The position numbers were made by a program, and so were the translations under genes. Positions 33,070 to 44,900 of a stretch of 64,000 bases of DNA are shown piece by piece (positions within the stretch are counted from its first letter, which is position 1; every line of letters begins with the position of its first letter). The notes beneath the pieces were generated by a model that was given only the letters and a program-made list of their open reading frames with translations, did no database searches and was not told the DNA's origin. The stretch comes from Argentina anserina (lineage: Eukaryota > Streptophyta > Magnoliopsida > Rosales > Rosaceae): positions 2,294,001 to 2,358,000 of the forward strand of contig NC_065873.1 in the NCBI RefSeq assembly GCF_933775445.1, given 5' to 3'.

Positions 33070-35235
33070 CTGATGTCTGCCCTGAGTTTCACCTGAATAT
33101 AATCCATACATTTTGACAAACTTATTATCCTGATACCTAATACATGGGTTACTGATAGTCTGATACAGCCTTAAGAAAGTGATCTTTCTGAAAATCTAGA
33201 GAGAAGATAAGGAAATTGAGCTTGTATATTTCTGAGTGTTATGAAAGTTAGTTACAGAAAGGGAGCCTCAGCCTATATATTCAAAAAGATGAAGGAATAG
33301 GATGAAGCTACGTGACCTTATTCTAACTAATCCTGCACTAAACAGATTATAGCTAATTAATCACAAATGCAACTGATTAGATCGAACATAGTGTTAATAC
33401 TTTCCCCTGTGAACGAGTTGAAATAAGCTGTGACCTAGCTTCGATCGATAACCTTGTTATAATGTTACATAGTAATTTAAGTAACCGGGTGCTTAAATGA
33501 ATGTTATTTTTTTGTAATTTTATTAGCTATGCTCCAGTTATATTTCAGATCTGTAAGTACAGATTGTTATTTGAAGTCGGAATATAAATGCATCAGTTGA
33601 GAGGCCAAGTTCTTTTTCATAAACAAACTCAAAACAAGATAACCAATTAAATTAGTAGGAAGTCTTAAGGTTTTACCTAATTAAGCTTTTCATTGACATA
33701 ATATTGTTTTCAAATCGGGGATCTTATTACATGATCAGACTACAATATAAGCAATTGGTAGGTTTTCATTATGAACGGAAAATAAATGATGACCTTTACG
33801 TGTGGATGTATGATACAAGGACTAGGAAGAAATGAGGTTATTAGTCCCTCATTCTGCTTTCTGTTGTCTTTTCGATAATTGTAGAGATCGAGTAGACTCA
33901 AACAACTGAAAATTCATCCACAATGAGAAATATCACTAGAATTTGAGACAAATAACTAGCTAGCGGTGCTGAGCTTCCTTAATCTAAAGTTATAAACATT
34001 GTACTTAGATTGTAATTCAATAATACAATGAGTTTCAAAAACCAAATGCACTTGGCCTCTTCGAAATGTGAATGGACATGGGGATGTCTTGCTGTACCAA
34101 ACTTCCAGCTATATCAGTACAAGAAAAATGGAGTCTTTTGTAGCCGGCCATAGTCCGATGCTAGAAATAAGAGGGAAATATTTCTCATGCATAGTAGAAA
34201 AGCAGATTTCAGAATTAGGGTATCAATAATAGAAAACTTGGAAGATCTATCAGTATCAAGAAGGTTTAAATTATATCGTAGATCTTGTTCCTTAAATTTC
34301 AACAGTGTTTGATCAATCAGTGTCAAGCAGAATTAGGCAGCGAGCAAAGTAGCAAGTCGATCGTGCAATGGGCGGCAGAGCATGCAATAATAAAGCTCAA
34401 GTTTACGCGTAATGTGAGCTGGGGACTTGATGTGGGAGTTGAGAATTGGGCAATTGGCTATACTTCAAATACATGACTGGTTCTCGATCTTCGATCACTA
34501 GCTTACTTGTTTATAAGTGTATACAAGTATACAACTATATATATATAAATGCTCATGATTGGTGTTTACACATATTATATAATTTGTTTAGGCAAGATGA
34601 TGATCCCTTATACTTAATTTGAACTCTAATTGATTTGAACACTCCCCCTCTCCGATCCAACTTTCCAGTTTCATGGTTCATAGCTTGCTGTAGTTCTACA
34701 ACCTTACCTTGGAATACTCTTCATATGATATCGTTTGCCATGCATGCATCTTAATGAACCACATCATGGACTCTAGCTAATGCTACTACCTGGGCGCTCA
34801 ATAAGTTGCAGCAATAACAGAAGTACAGAACTGGATCAGAACCACTAATTAATGTGATGCAAGATCATTGTGTCATCTATATATGCAAGTCCTACTATTT
34901 GGTACGTAAAATGGTGAGGAGTATCATATAACAGAACCAATATCCTTGGAGAAACAATCACTATAGCTAGAGAAACCATGTTACCATAATATATTAGCAC
35001 GTACTGATTGCGTTGTCCTGCGATTCAACCACATAGAGGATCAAAATAGCGACTTGAAAAATTCGAGTTAATGACGTTATAGTCATGTAAAGGGTTAAAA
35101 TTGATGTCTAAATTTTAGTCAATAACTCAACTGGAAGTGAGATCCAACTCTTGAAGGATATATTTGACTACAAATGAGTTTTTACTATTGTGAGCCAATT
35201 GCGGGATTTTTTTTATGAGGAAGAACTAATCTCAC
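33070..35235. other. Unassigned intergenic DNA between retrotransposons
   Basis: AT-rich DNA of about 2.2 kb. No frame looks like a protein, and I see no terminal repeats. It is probably original sequence between the two RSL genes, because it is the only sizeable non-LTR, non-LINE stretch between 27.7 and 49 kb. Confidence 0.4.
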
Positions 35236-36373
35236 TTTTTTTTTGTGAAACTTTATTTATTTAACAAAGGAGGGGGACAAAAGAACATGACCTCCTATGT
35301 CCAGTGTTCTAAATATCGGATATATCGGCGATATTTAGAAAACGATACGATATCGCCATATCGGTTGACTATATCGGTCAACGGTTAAATATCGGTCAAA
35401 CCCCGATATATCGGTCAAATATCGGTCAAACTTTGATTTTTTTATTATTTTCTCAATTTTTGTTTAATTTTTTAATATTTATTTCCTCTCTTTTTTTTGA
35501 AAAACTTATTTTTTTTTCATATATATTTTTACTTTATATATATTTTAAATATATATGATGAATTTCAAGTCTACATAATTATTCTTAAATGCCTATTTTT
35601 ATTATTAGATGTCGTTCGTGTACTTTAATTATTACTAAATCAAATATTTATTTTCTTTAGTTTACCTAGTACCGTTTTTTTAGTTTATTTGATACATATT
35701 GAATAATAATTTTATAAATTTTATTGAAAATAAACAAATCCGATAAAACCGATATATCCCCCGATATATCGTTTTACCTCTCGACCGATACGATACCAAA
35801 ACCGATATTTAGACCATTGCCTATGTCTGATAAACTTCAACAAAGAGGATAAACAAAAGCTCAATCCGGCATGTGTACACCCACACATGCAAAACTATAG
35901 ATATAAAAACCCATAGGAAATAGCAAACCATCAGTCAAGAAACCCTTAATTATAGGACGAGATGAAGCTGGTAGCATTGGCAGACAGTTGTGAGATACCA
36001 AAAATAGAGAAAATATACATATCATGATGCTTCTTGTAAGGATGAAAAGAATGCATAACATACTCACTGAACAATTCAAAAGATGACGTTGCGTTTCCAA
36101 CACATTAAAAATCTTACATTCAAAACGCACCAGATTCCTAGTGATCCAAATAAACCAAATTAGATTACAGGAGACTAGAAACTAAAGTTGACGTTTAGGT
36201 TTTGGAAAAGCTGAAACACCAACACCATTAAACACTTCATCAAGGGTACCCCCAGGCGAGAATGAATGAGAAAATAGAAGGCAAACATATTTCCATAAAG
36301 CCACAATTTCATAACAATGCAAAATAAGATGTGTACCGATTCCGCATGACTTCCACAAAAGGAGCAACGAGAT
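35236..36373 (-). mobile_element. LINE remnant, 3' part (zinc-binding RVT-associated region and tail)
   Basis: The minus strand reads SRCSFCGSHAESVHILFC and LWLYGNMFAF (36360-36270), the zinc-binding domain that follows LINE reverse transcriptase. Then come NLIWFIWITRNLVRFECK (about 36165-36115), a decayed stretch, a short 3' UTR with AATAAATAAAG and a poly(A) run (plus-strand T run at 35236-35244). The upstream continuation of the same domain lies at 49102-49225, after the big LTR insertion. A hAT MITE sits near the 3' end. The whole is 5' truncated. Confidence 0.8.
35302..35819. mobile_element. hAT-type MITE with 8-bp target duplication
   Basis: Inverted ends CAGTGTTCTAAATATCGG and CCGATATTTAGACCATTG (two mismatches) enclose 518 bp rich in ATATCGG/CCGATAT. 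The flanks are identical: CCTATGTC at 35294-35301 and 35820-35827. Eight-base duplications and these termini fit non-autonomous hAT elements. The ends resemble those of the MITE at 23794. Confidence 0.9.
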
Positions 36374-37103
36374 TGTAACGACCCCAAAATTTCGAGTATA
36401 ATGTAACGACCCCAAAATTTCAAGCTTAAAAACTCAAAATTCTAAAGTCGTTAAACACAGAATAATCTCAATAAAATCGAAATCTTTTAAGTGCACAGCG
36501 GATCATCACTGAGTTATCAATACAACTCAGAAAAACCAATTATTACAACCCAAATTCATAATTTACATTACGTAAGTTGGAATGTAATAATTCTCACCAT
36601 CTCTCACAAAATAGTCACACAAAATCTTCACACAAGCTGGAGGTAAATCACTTCAAGTCCTCTGAGCGGTCCGTCAATTTCTGCTAATCTACACCTGCGG
36701 AGTCATCCACTACACCATCGAATTGGTGCACCGGGATTGTAGACACAAACCCGGTAAGCTTTACAGCTCGTATGAGTAAAATATTAAAATAACTCAAGTC
36801 TCATAAAAGACACAACTCCACATCAACACAGTATAATGAAAAATCATGAGAAAACGAGCAACCCATCTGGTTACTCTAATACTTTCACAAAATGGTATCT
36901 AATGAGCGCTGGTACACATCCGTTACCCCTCACTTAGTATACCGCTGATGTTGGGCAACCACCCGCCACCCAACATCCAAAACAAGCTGAGTACCCATGA
37001 TCAGATAACCACCCGTTACCTCATGCAGTACTATGGCAGACAGACTAGAGCTCTAACTGTATCGTAACTTTCGCCCGGCCAAAGGCTAGGTTCCGACTTG
37101 CCT

Positions 37104-37402
37104 CACATGTACAATAATCTCACATCATATTGTACCACACATCACGTCCGAAGACAAATCACAATATTTCACATTTTCCGTGATAAAATCACATGTACAA
37201 TAATCTCACATCATATTGTACCACACATCACGTCCGAAGACAAATCACAATATTTCACATTTTCCGTGATAAAATCACATGTACAATAATCTCACATCAT
37301 ATTGTACCACACATCACGTCCGAAGACAAATCACAATATTTCACATTTTCCGTGATAAAATCATGTACAATAATCACTCATCATATTGTACGTTTTAAAA
37401 CT
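37104..37402. repeat. 86-bp tandem array in the 3' LTR
   Basis: CACATGTACAATAATCTC starts at 37104, 37190 and 37276, so there are three 86-bp units plus a partial one. It is the counterpart of the 83-bp array at 30141, with the GTACAAT...ATTGTAC dyad kept. Confidence 0.95.
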
Positions 37403-37989
37403 TTCACAATATATCCACAATAAAAATCATAACAGTATATTATATAGCAAACTATATATATTCGTATTTATTTACCATTTATACAATATATACATAGTCC
37501 ACTATATCATATACATGTCATATTTCATAAACACCTGAAAAATTACGTACGATAATCTCACATCATATCGTACCATTAAAATCACACATGCACAATTTTT
37601 CTGTCACCGAAATGACTATTTTTAATGAATTAATAACAGTATGTAATTTAATGAACTATATATATATATATATTTATTACCATTATACTATATATACGTA
37701 GTCCACTAAGTTATATACATGTTGTAATTCATTAAATAAACACACTTCCAAAAATGTTGAATCACCGCGAGGGTAGATTCGTAAATCAGTGAGATTTTAC
37801 TCACCTTATTGACTTGAGCGTAATTCCACAATTCGCGATGCTAATTCCTTTCCTCGATTTAACGATCACCTTAAAAGAATAAGAAAAGAATTTAGAATCG
37901 TTTCGTAAACCTTTAAATGCCAAAACAGTAATATACGGTTACTGTTCAGCAATTTTGGTTTATACGAAGTTACTGTTCACTACTCAATT

Positions 37990-38250
37990 AATACGTATTT
38001 CTGTACGTATAAATATTATATACGTATTTCTGTACGTATATATATTAAATACGTATTACTGTACGTATAAATATTAATACGTATTTCTGTACGTATAAAT
38101 ATTAAATACGTATTACTGTACGTATAAATATTAATTACGTATTTCTGTACGTATAAATATTAATACGTATTTCTGTACGTATAAATATTAATACGTATTT
38201 CTGTACGTATAAATATTAATACGTATTTCTGTACGTATACGTACGATTTA
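37990..38250. repeat. About 28-bp TACGTA tandem array in the 3' LTR
   Basis: About nine units of TACGTATTTCTGTACGTATA plus a short AT spacer. Each unit is itself a dyad (TACGTA...TACGTA). Units vary in one base (TTTCTG or TTACTG) and in spacer length. Confidence 0.95.
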
Positions 38251-39236
38251 ATGTAAATACAAATTCAGTAAATAAAATTTACTAAATTACCCTTTTTACA
38301 ATTTACTTTTTACATTTACCGAAAGTAAATTATAATTACATTTACCGTAGGTAAAACTTAATTACATTTACCATACGTAAATAAAATTTACATTTACATT
38401 TACCGTTACACAGTAAATTACCAAAATACCCTTTCAGTCGAAACTATTTACTCCGCCTCACACGGCGGCGCGTGTGGCACACGCGCCACCTCCGGCCGGC
38501 AGCGCGTGGGGCCCACGCGCCGAGCCCAAAACCGGCGCGTGTGGCGCCACCACCACCCCAAAACCGTCCTCCTTTCTCCCCTCTTCCTCCCTCCGCTCCT
38601 AAGCAGCCCCTACACCACCCCACGCCTCCCCACGCGCCGCCTAAGGCGGCGGTATTCCTAAAATTCCTCCTCCTCCGATTCTCACTCCACAATCATTCTA
38701 AACTATCCCAAATTCAACAAATTTCAATCCACAATCACACACCAACAACAATCACTTCCATACTTACCTAGATCGTATAGTGGGGCTCTTGGAACTCGTC
38801 GGAGATGGATGGATCGTCGGTGGAGCTCGATCCTTCAAGGGTGACTTGCCTCGGCTCGAGTTGCATAGTGGTAGCTCATCTACGGCGTCGGAGGGAAGAG
38901 AGAGGTGTGGATCGTGTGCTTGCGTCGGCGGAGGGCTGCTCGAACGGCGGAGAACTGGAACCTGTTGTTGCTGGGCTCGGTGTGGTTCGATGATCTTCGC
39001 GGCGACGCTGGAGCTTGTGCCATGATCGGTGGGACGTCGCGTCGAGCTGCTGAGTGCCATGGAGCCGGCGGTGAGGAACACCTCCCTCGGATGAGGGAGA
39101 TCGAAGGTCGAAGCCGAGGGAGGGGGAGAGCTCGGGTGAGAGGGGGAAAGAACGAGAGAGAAGAGAGAGAAAGTGAGAGGGAGGCGGAGAGAAACTGAGG
39201 GTTTCCAAAAGTGGAAACCCTAATCACAAAACATTC

Positions 39237-39244
39237 TATTTATA
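39237..39244 (-). promoter_or_regulatory. TATA box in the 3' LTR
   Basis: The minus strand reads TATAAATA after CCGATTTGGAAACGAG. The identical box in the 5' LTR is at 45887-45894. Confidence 0.6.
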
Positions 39245-39561
39245 CTCGTTTCCAAATCGGAAACTAACTTCCGACGTTAATAACTTTTACATCCGACGTC
39301 CGATTCGAACGTGTCACATGTCCACGCACTCGTATCGACGAGCTCTACAACTTTCGTGAAGGAAGTTTTCGCAACCGATCGACGGAATAAAAGTCGATAT
39401 AAACGTTACGGAAATGTAACGTTTTTCAATTTAAACGTTCCGAGAACGTTTCCGTTTCTCGTTTACTAACGTCGCAACCAAATACGTTCATTCTAATAAA
39501 ATTCGAAATTTTATAGAATTCCAAATCAAACTAACATTGTTTAAAATTTAGGGTTATCACA

Positions 39562-39579
39562 ATCTACCCCCCTTAAAGG
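39562..39579 (-). promoter_or_regulatory. Polypurine tract of the Gypsy element
   Basis: The minus strand reads CCTTTAAGGGGGGTAGAT directly before the 3' LTR start TGTGATAACCC. It would prime plus-strand synthesis and fixes the element's orientation as minus. Confidence 0.75.
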
Positions 39580-39601
39580 AATTTCGTCCCGAAATTCAAA
39601 C

Positions 39602-40030
39602 TCACTTAACAAACAACTGTGGATATCTAGTCATCATGTCTGACACTAGTTCCCAATATGCATCACCCTCATCATGGTGACTCCACAGCACCTTGACTAG
39701 CTCAACTTCTCTCCTCCGAAGCTTCTTTGTGGATCTATCCAGGATACGAACCGGTTCGACAACAAAAGTGTCATTTTCCTTCACTTCAATGGTGTTATGA
39801 TCGATCACATATGCGACACATCAGGATCATACTTCCTCAACATGGAAATGTAGAAGGCATCGTGAAAGTCCGGCATGCTAGTAGGCAAGGCTAGTTTTCC
39901 CACCTTCTCGAGAATCTCAAAGGCCCAACATACCTCCGCCAACTTTTCTTTCTTGTCAAGTCTCACTACTCCCAACTTTGGCCCAACATATAGGTGATCG
40001 ACATGTCTACCTTAAGTGCCTCATAGGGTA
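39602..40030 (-). pseudogene. Integrase C-terminus with chromodomain-like tail (broken)
   Basis: The minus strand from about 40010 gives FEILEKVGKLALPTSMPDF and FYISMLRKYDPDVSHM, then a stop and a frame change, then EPVRILDRSTKKLRRREVEL and YWELVSDMM. This is the end of a Gypsy integrase and the chromodomain-like segment of Del/Tekay elements. A stop lies inside, so no full protein is made. Confidence 0.8.
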
Positions 40031-41839
40031 CCATGCCGATGTTGGAATAGTAACTGTCGTTTTAGGCTAACTCAATCAATGTCAAACGTTTTCACCGCTA
40101 CCTTAAAACCCAGCATACAAGCTCTCAACCTATCTTCAGTTACCTCAAACTTCCTCCATCAGACAATCTGTCACATGTCCTAACCATAATAGTCGCATGT
40201 GAGCTACTCAAAATATAATCATCCTCCCGAAACCTAATGATGTTTTCAGCATGGAGGCGTCAACGCCCTCTTTTGTCTAGTTTACCACTCTCTTGCGATT
40301 TGACAGACTATCCTCACGTCATGAGTTAGCTCCCACCACTGAGCATGGCTGAAACTCTCAACATCTAACATGAGTCAAATTAATGATTAACACATGCCTA
40401 CTACTTACATCACACATAGTGGTTTTCAAATAAACGTGCTTTATCACGACAATACCTACATGACTTCTCCACAAATCATCATTAGAATAACGAACCTACC
40501 ATTCCTTCCAATCAGCAAAATAATCCCCTTTCATGATCATCTTATTGTAACCATAAAAAGTTGTCGTGCATGATATGCACTCGAGTACTATATTTGTATC
40601 GGCAACACGATAAAGAAATCTTAACTCATTGAGTTCACAACCACCACAGAACACCACCTTGGATTAAGAATTACTCTCAAACAGTTCACCAGAGAATCGA
40701 CTAATATACGCAAAAGGCTGTAGAAAATTCTACTACCACCACAAGAGAGATGCATCACGCATCCTACCACCTTCACCAAAGCTTACCGTCGGAAAAGAAG
40801 TTACAGCTACCTGCTTCAAGTCGCAGGACAGGTAAAGAAAATATTTATCTCCCGATAGTGGAACATGAAAATTAGGTGGAATTACAGTGCAAAATAAACA
40901 CAACCACAACTGAGATATAACATTCCCCTTTGTTCATGCATACCTCAAATGTATGACACATGGTCCCACACAACGCCCCAGTGGCAACATCTATAGTATT
41001 GATTTTTCCCACAGTCGTAATATAATAAATTCAGTAAACAATTCAACAACTGAATCCTGATTTTGGATCCACCATCTCGTCTAGACTAACCCAAGATTGT
41101 TGCCACACTACCACTCTAACAGTTGTTTCTTTACTTTTATCAAGAACTCTCATGGCCAACGCATTCGGCCAAAATAACTCCTATGCAAGCAGCAATATAA
41201 TTGATCACTCTCTTATCATAAAATTTATCCCTTGTTGAACACTTGAGTCAACATCTCAACATCTCCTTATCCAACAATAATAATTTGATGCATAGAGGGA
41301 AAAAAGCATCTAAGTCTCGAATACTAATACTACTTGCACTTGAAAAGAAAATCTGATTCTCAACCATTTCTTTACCGGTTGGAAGGTGCTTATCACGAAA
41401 AATTCGTCAAAACACCACTAAGCTAGGGTCATCTCATACCTTACCTTCAATAGAGTTTACTTCCCCGTCATTGCGTCTCATTTGGACCTGTGGCATTGTG
41501 AAGTTCCAATCCCCAACACCAAAATAATTAAATCCTGAAAGATCAGCGTTCTCAATTAAATGCTCATCTAGCAAAATAATTAATTCGTGATGTCTAAATG
41601 AAATTTCTTTAACACATTAGATTTCTTGCTCAGCCAAGAACAATGTGTAACTTCAATTGTCAAAGTCCGAAACAAAACGAGTTAGAACGTAACAACGACG
41701 TAATGTGAATCTCAGTTTAATAATTGTATCACCACCTTAAGGACGTATCACACACATCATCAATCCTAGGTAAATGATACATAGTCTTGATGGTCACCCT
41801 AATCATTCCCCTTTACTTCACACTCAACCGCATGAGACT
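40031..41839 (-). other. Decayed pol interior of the Gypsy element
   Basis: No long frame exists and I could not place the RT core, RNase H or the integrase catalytic motifs with confidence. The length is far too short for them, so deletion as well as decay must have happened. Confidence 0.5.
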
Positions 41840-42780
41840 TCTTTCTTATTCACGAATAACACCGGCACCACTCAAGCTGAGACCCTAGGTTTGATGAACC
41901 CTAGGTCTAATATGTCATCTATCTGCTCTTTCAATTCTTTAAACTCGTTCTTTCCCAATCCCATAAGGCGCCTTTGATACAGATGCTATACCAAGCACAT
42001 CATCAATAAAGAATTCAACAACTCTCGAAGAAGGTAACTCAGTATCTCCTGAAACACCTCACTATACTCGAATAGTAGAACAATGTCTGTGATAGCTACT
42101 TCTAGATCCACAAACTCCACCTTTGCCAAGACTCTAGCTATCATGGCATTATCCGACTCGAGGCACAGATACGAAACTCTGGTATCCTGAGTCTATGAAA
42201 GAACTCATCATGTCAACACAATCAATCACCGCGTACTGCGGCCTCAACCAATCAATTCCTCAGATCACCTCATAGTGTGGTCCGGAATCACTATCAAATA
42301 AGCAGAGAACTCTCTACTTCCAATCACAATAGGACAAGCCGTTCATTGTCTCCAATTTCGAGGAACACTCCAAAAGTGAAGTGACACATAAAGAGTTTCC
42401 CATAGGCGTAGGAATCAATCCTAACCCCTCCACTGCCAACTATCAATAAATGAATGTGGCTATCATCCTCTTCTCTAACTCAGAGTACTCAATCATCACC
42501 AAGTAAGTCCCAATACTCCGATCCAATGGTCCGCTACCATATGATCCAAGCGTCATGAAATGACAGCACTAGCAGCTCACTCATGTCTGTGATCAACCTC
42601 AACACACGACTATCGTCTCTAATGATAGCAACAAGATCAACTTGTCTTTCCAGTGGAGCAGCCTCCTAATAAAGGTTCTGTACATTGCGGACTCGGCCTG
42701 CAGCCCTAACTCGGCCTCGACCTCTCGTCCGTCCTCGGCCCTGTCCACGGCCATTTTCCAAATTCATCACCATTCAACAA
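41840..42780 (-). pseudogene. gag/protease/RT-start remnants of the Gypsy element
   Basis: On the minus strand, an Arg/Gly-rich run (RGQGRGRTRGRGR, about 42770-42710) looks like the basic part of gag. Text around 42160-42050 corresponds to the protease-RT junction (a YSEVFQEIL-like segment). 42010-41850 resembles the RT start (SKAPYGIG.., then a LGFIRPS-like piece) with frame changes and stops. Matches are partial, so domain edges are approximate. Confidence 0.6.
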
Positions 42781-43036
42781 TTAACACTCAGTCATACATG
42801 TGAAGTCTCGAATTCGACAAAATAGATCCAACCAATATCAATCATGAAGTTTCAGAAGAAGGTGAATCATCGGAGTATCGTCACAATACTCTCTACAGGA
42901 CCAAACCATAAGGTATGGCTCCTAACACTCTCGCGTACCCGACAACATATCTATACCGAGGAGCATGTGATGGGAGCCCGCCTGCAGTCGGATCATCGCT
43001 CCTGGATGGTATTGATAATCGCCAAATACGCACTTA

Positions 43037-43049
43037 GGCTCTGATACCA
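43037..43049 (-). promoter_or_regulatory. Primer-binding site for tRNA-iMet
   Basis: The minus strand reads TGGTATCAGAGCC, the complement of the 3' end of initiator methionine tRNA, two bases after the 5' LTR end (CGTTACA). This is the site where reverse transcription starts. Confidence 0.9.
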
Positions 43050-43753
43050 ACTGTAACGACCCCAAAATTTCAAGCTTAAAAACTCAAAATTCTAAAGTCG
43101 TTAAACACAGAATAATCTCAATAAAATCGAAATCTTTTAAGTGCACAGCGGATCATCACTGAGTTATCAATACAACTCAGAAAAACCAATTATTACAACC
43201 CAAATTCATAATTTACATTACGTAAGTTGGAATGTAATAATTCTCACCATCTCTCACAAAATAGTCACACAAAATCTTCACACAAGCTGGAGGTAAATCA
43301 CTTCAAGTCCTCTGAGCGGTCCGTCAATTTCTGCTAATCTACACCTGCGGAGTCATCCACTACACCATCGAATTGGTGCACCGGGATTGTAGACACAAAC
43401 CCGGTAAGCTTTACAGCTCGTATGAGTAAAATATTAAAATAACTCAAGTCTCATAAAAGACACAACTCCACATCAACACAGTATAATGAAAAATCATGAG
43501 AAAACGAGCAACCCATCTGGTTACTCTAATACTTTCACAAAATGGTATCTAATGAGCGCTGGTACACATCCGTTACCCCTCACTTAGTATACCGCTGATG
43601 TTGGGCAACCACCCGCCACCCAACATCCAAAACAAGCTGAGTACCCATGATCAGATAACCACCCGTTACCTCATGCAGTACTATGGCAGACAGACTAGAG
43701 CTCTAACTGTATCGTAACTTTCGCCCGGCCAAAGGCTAGGTTCCGACTTGCCT

Positions 43754-44052
43754 CACATGTACAATAATCTCACATCATATTGTACCACACATCACGTCCG
43801 AAGACAAATCACAATATTTCACATTTTCCGTGATAAAATCACATGTACAATAATCTCACATCATATTGTACCACACATCACGTCCGAAGACAAATCACAA
43901 TATTTCACATTTTCCGTGATAAAATCACATGTACAATAATCTCACATCATATTGTACCACACATCACGTCCGAAGACAAATCACAATATTTCACATTTTC
44001 CGTGATAAAATCATGTACAATAATCACTCATCATATTGTACGTTTTAAAACT
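43754..44052. repeat. 86-bp tandem array in the 5' LTR
   Basis: The same three-unit array as in the other LTR, offset by 6,650 bases. Confidence 0.95.
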
Positions 44053-44639
44053 TTCACAATATATCCACAATAAAAATCATAACAGTATATTATATAGCAA
44101 ACTATATATATTCGTATTTATTTACCATTTATACAATATATACATAGTCCACTATATCATATACATGTCATATTTCATAAACACCTGAAAAATTACGTAC
44201 GATAATCTCACATCATATCGTACCATTAAAATCACACATGCACAATTTTTCTGTCACCGAAATGACTATTTTTAATGAATTAATAACAGTATGTAATTTA
44301 ATGAACTATATATATATATATATTTATTACCATTATACTATATATACGTAGTCCACTAAGTTATATACATGTTGTAATTCATTAAATAAACACACTTCCA
44401 AAAATGTTGAATCACCGCGAGGGTAGATTCGTAAATCAGTGAGATTTTACTCACCTTATTGACTTGAGCGTAATTCCACAATTCGCGATGCTAATTCCTT
44501 TCCTCGATTTAACGATCACCTTAAAAGAATAAGAAAAGAATTTAGAATCGTTTCGTAAACCTTTAAATGCCAAAACAGTAATATACGGTTACTGTTCAGC
44601 AATTTTGGTTTATACGAAGTTACTGTTCACTACTCAATT

Positions 44640-44900
44640 AATACGTATTTCTGTACGTATAAATATTATATACGTATTTCTGTACGTATATATATTAAAT
44701 ACGTATTACTGTACGTATAAATATTAATACGTATTTCTGTACGTATAAATATTAAATACGTATTACTGTACGTATAAATATTAATTACGTATTTCTGTAC
44801 GTATAAATATTAATACGTATTTCTGTACGTATAAATATTAATACGTATTTCTGTACGTATAAATATTAATACGTATTTCTGTACGTATACGTACGATTTA
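44640..44900. repeat. About 28-bp TACGTA tandem array in the 5' LTR
   Basis: The same nine-unit array as at 37990-38250. Unit number and variants appear identical between the two LTRs. Confidence 0.95.

Larger units (their letters stand above)
36402..39561 (-). repeat. 3' LTR of the Gypsy element
   Basis: 3,160 bp, the same length as the other LTR, with every landmark shifted by exactly 6,650 bases and no difference noticed. It holds a conserved promoter block and TATA element (39244-39237, minus), a GC-rich leader (about 38450-39200), a TACGTA array and an 86-bp hairpin array. Confidence 0.93.

Noticed and set aside
34114..34476. Short frames in the 33-35 kb spacer
   Set aside because: No conserved residues, no splice context and no similarity. 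I left the region as unassigned.
37098..37423. Regularly spaced repeats that might suggest a CRISPR array
   Set aside because: Repeat and spacer are both repeated, the genome is plant, and the array lies inside an LTR. It is a tandem repeat.
38444..39227. Several 80-115 codon frames on both strands, repeated at 45094-45877
   Set aside because: They overlap in all frames of a GC-rich LTR leader, have low-complexity Pro/Arg/Ser text and no conserved domain. Their repetition only reflects the two LTRs.
43037..43049. Possible tRNA fragment
   Set aside because: Only the 13-base tRNA-iMet 3' complement is present. It is the retrotransposon primer-binding site, not a tRNA gene.
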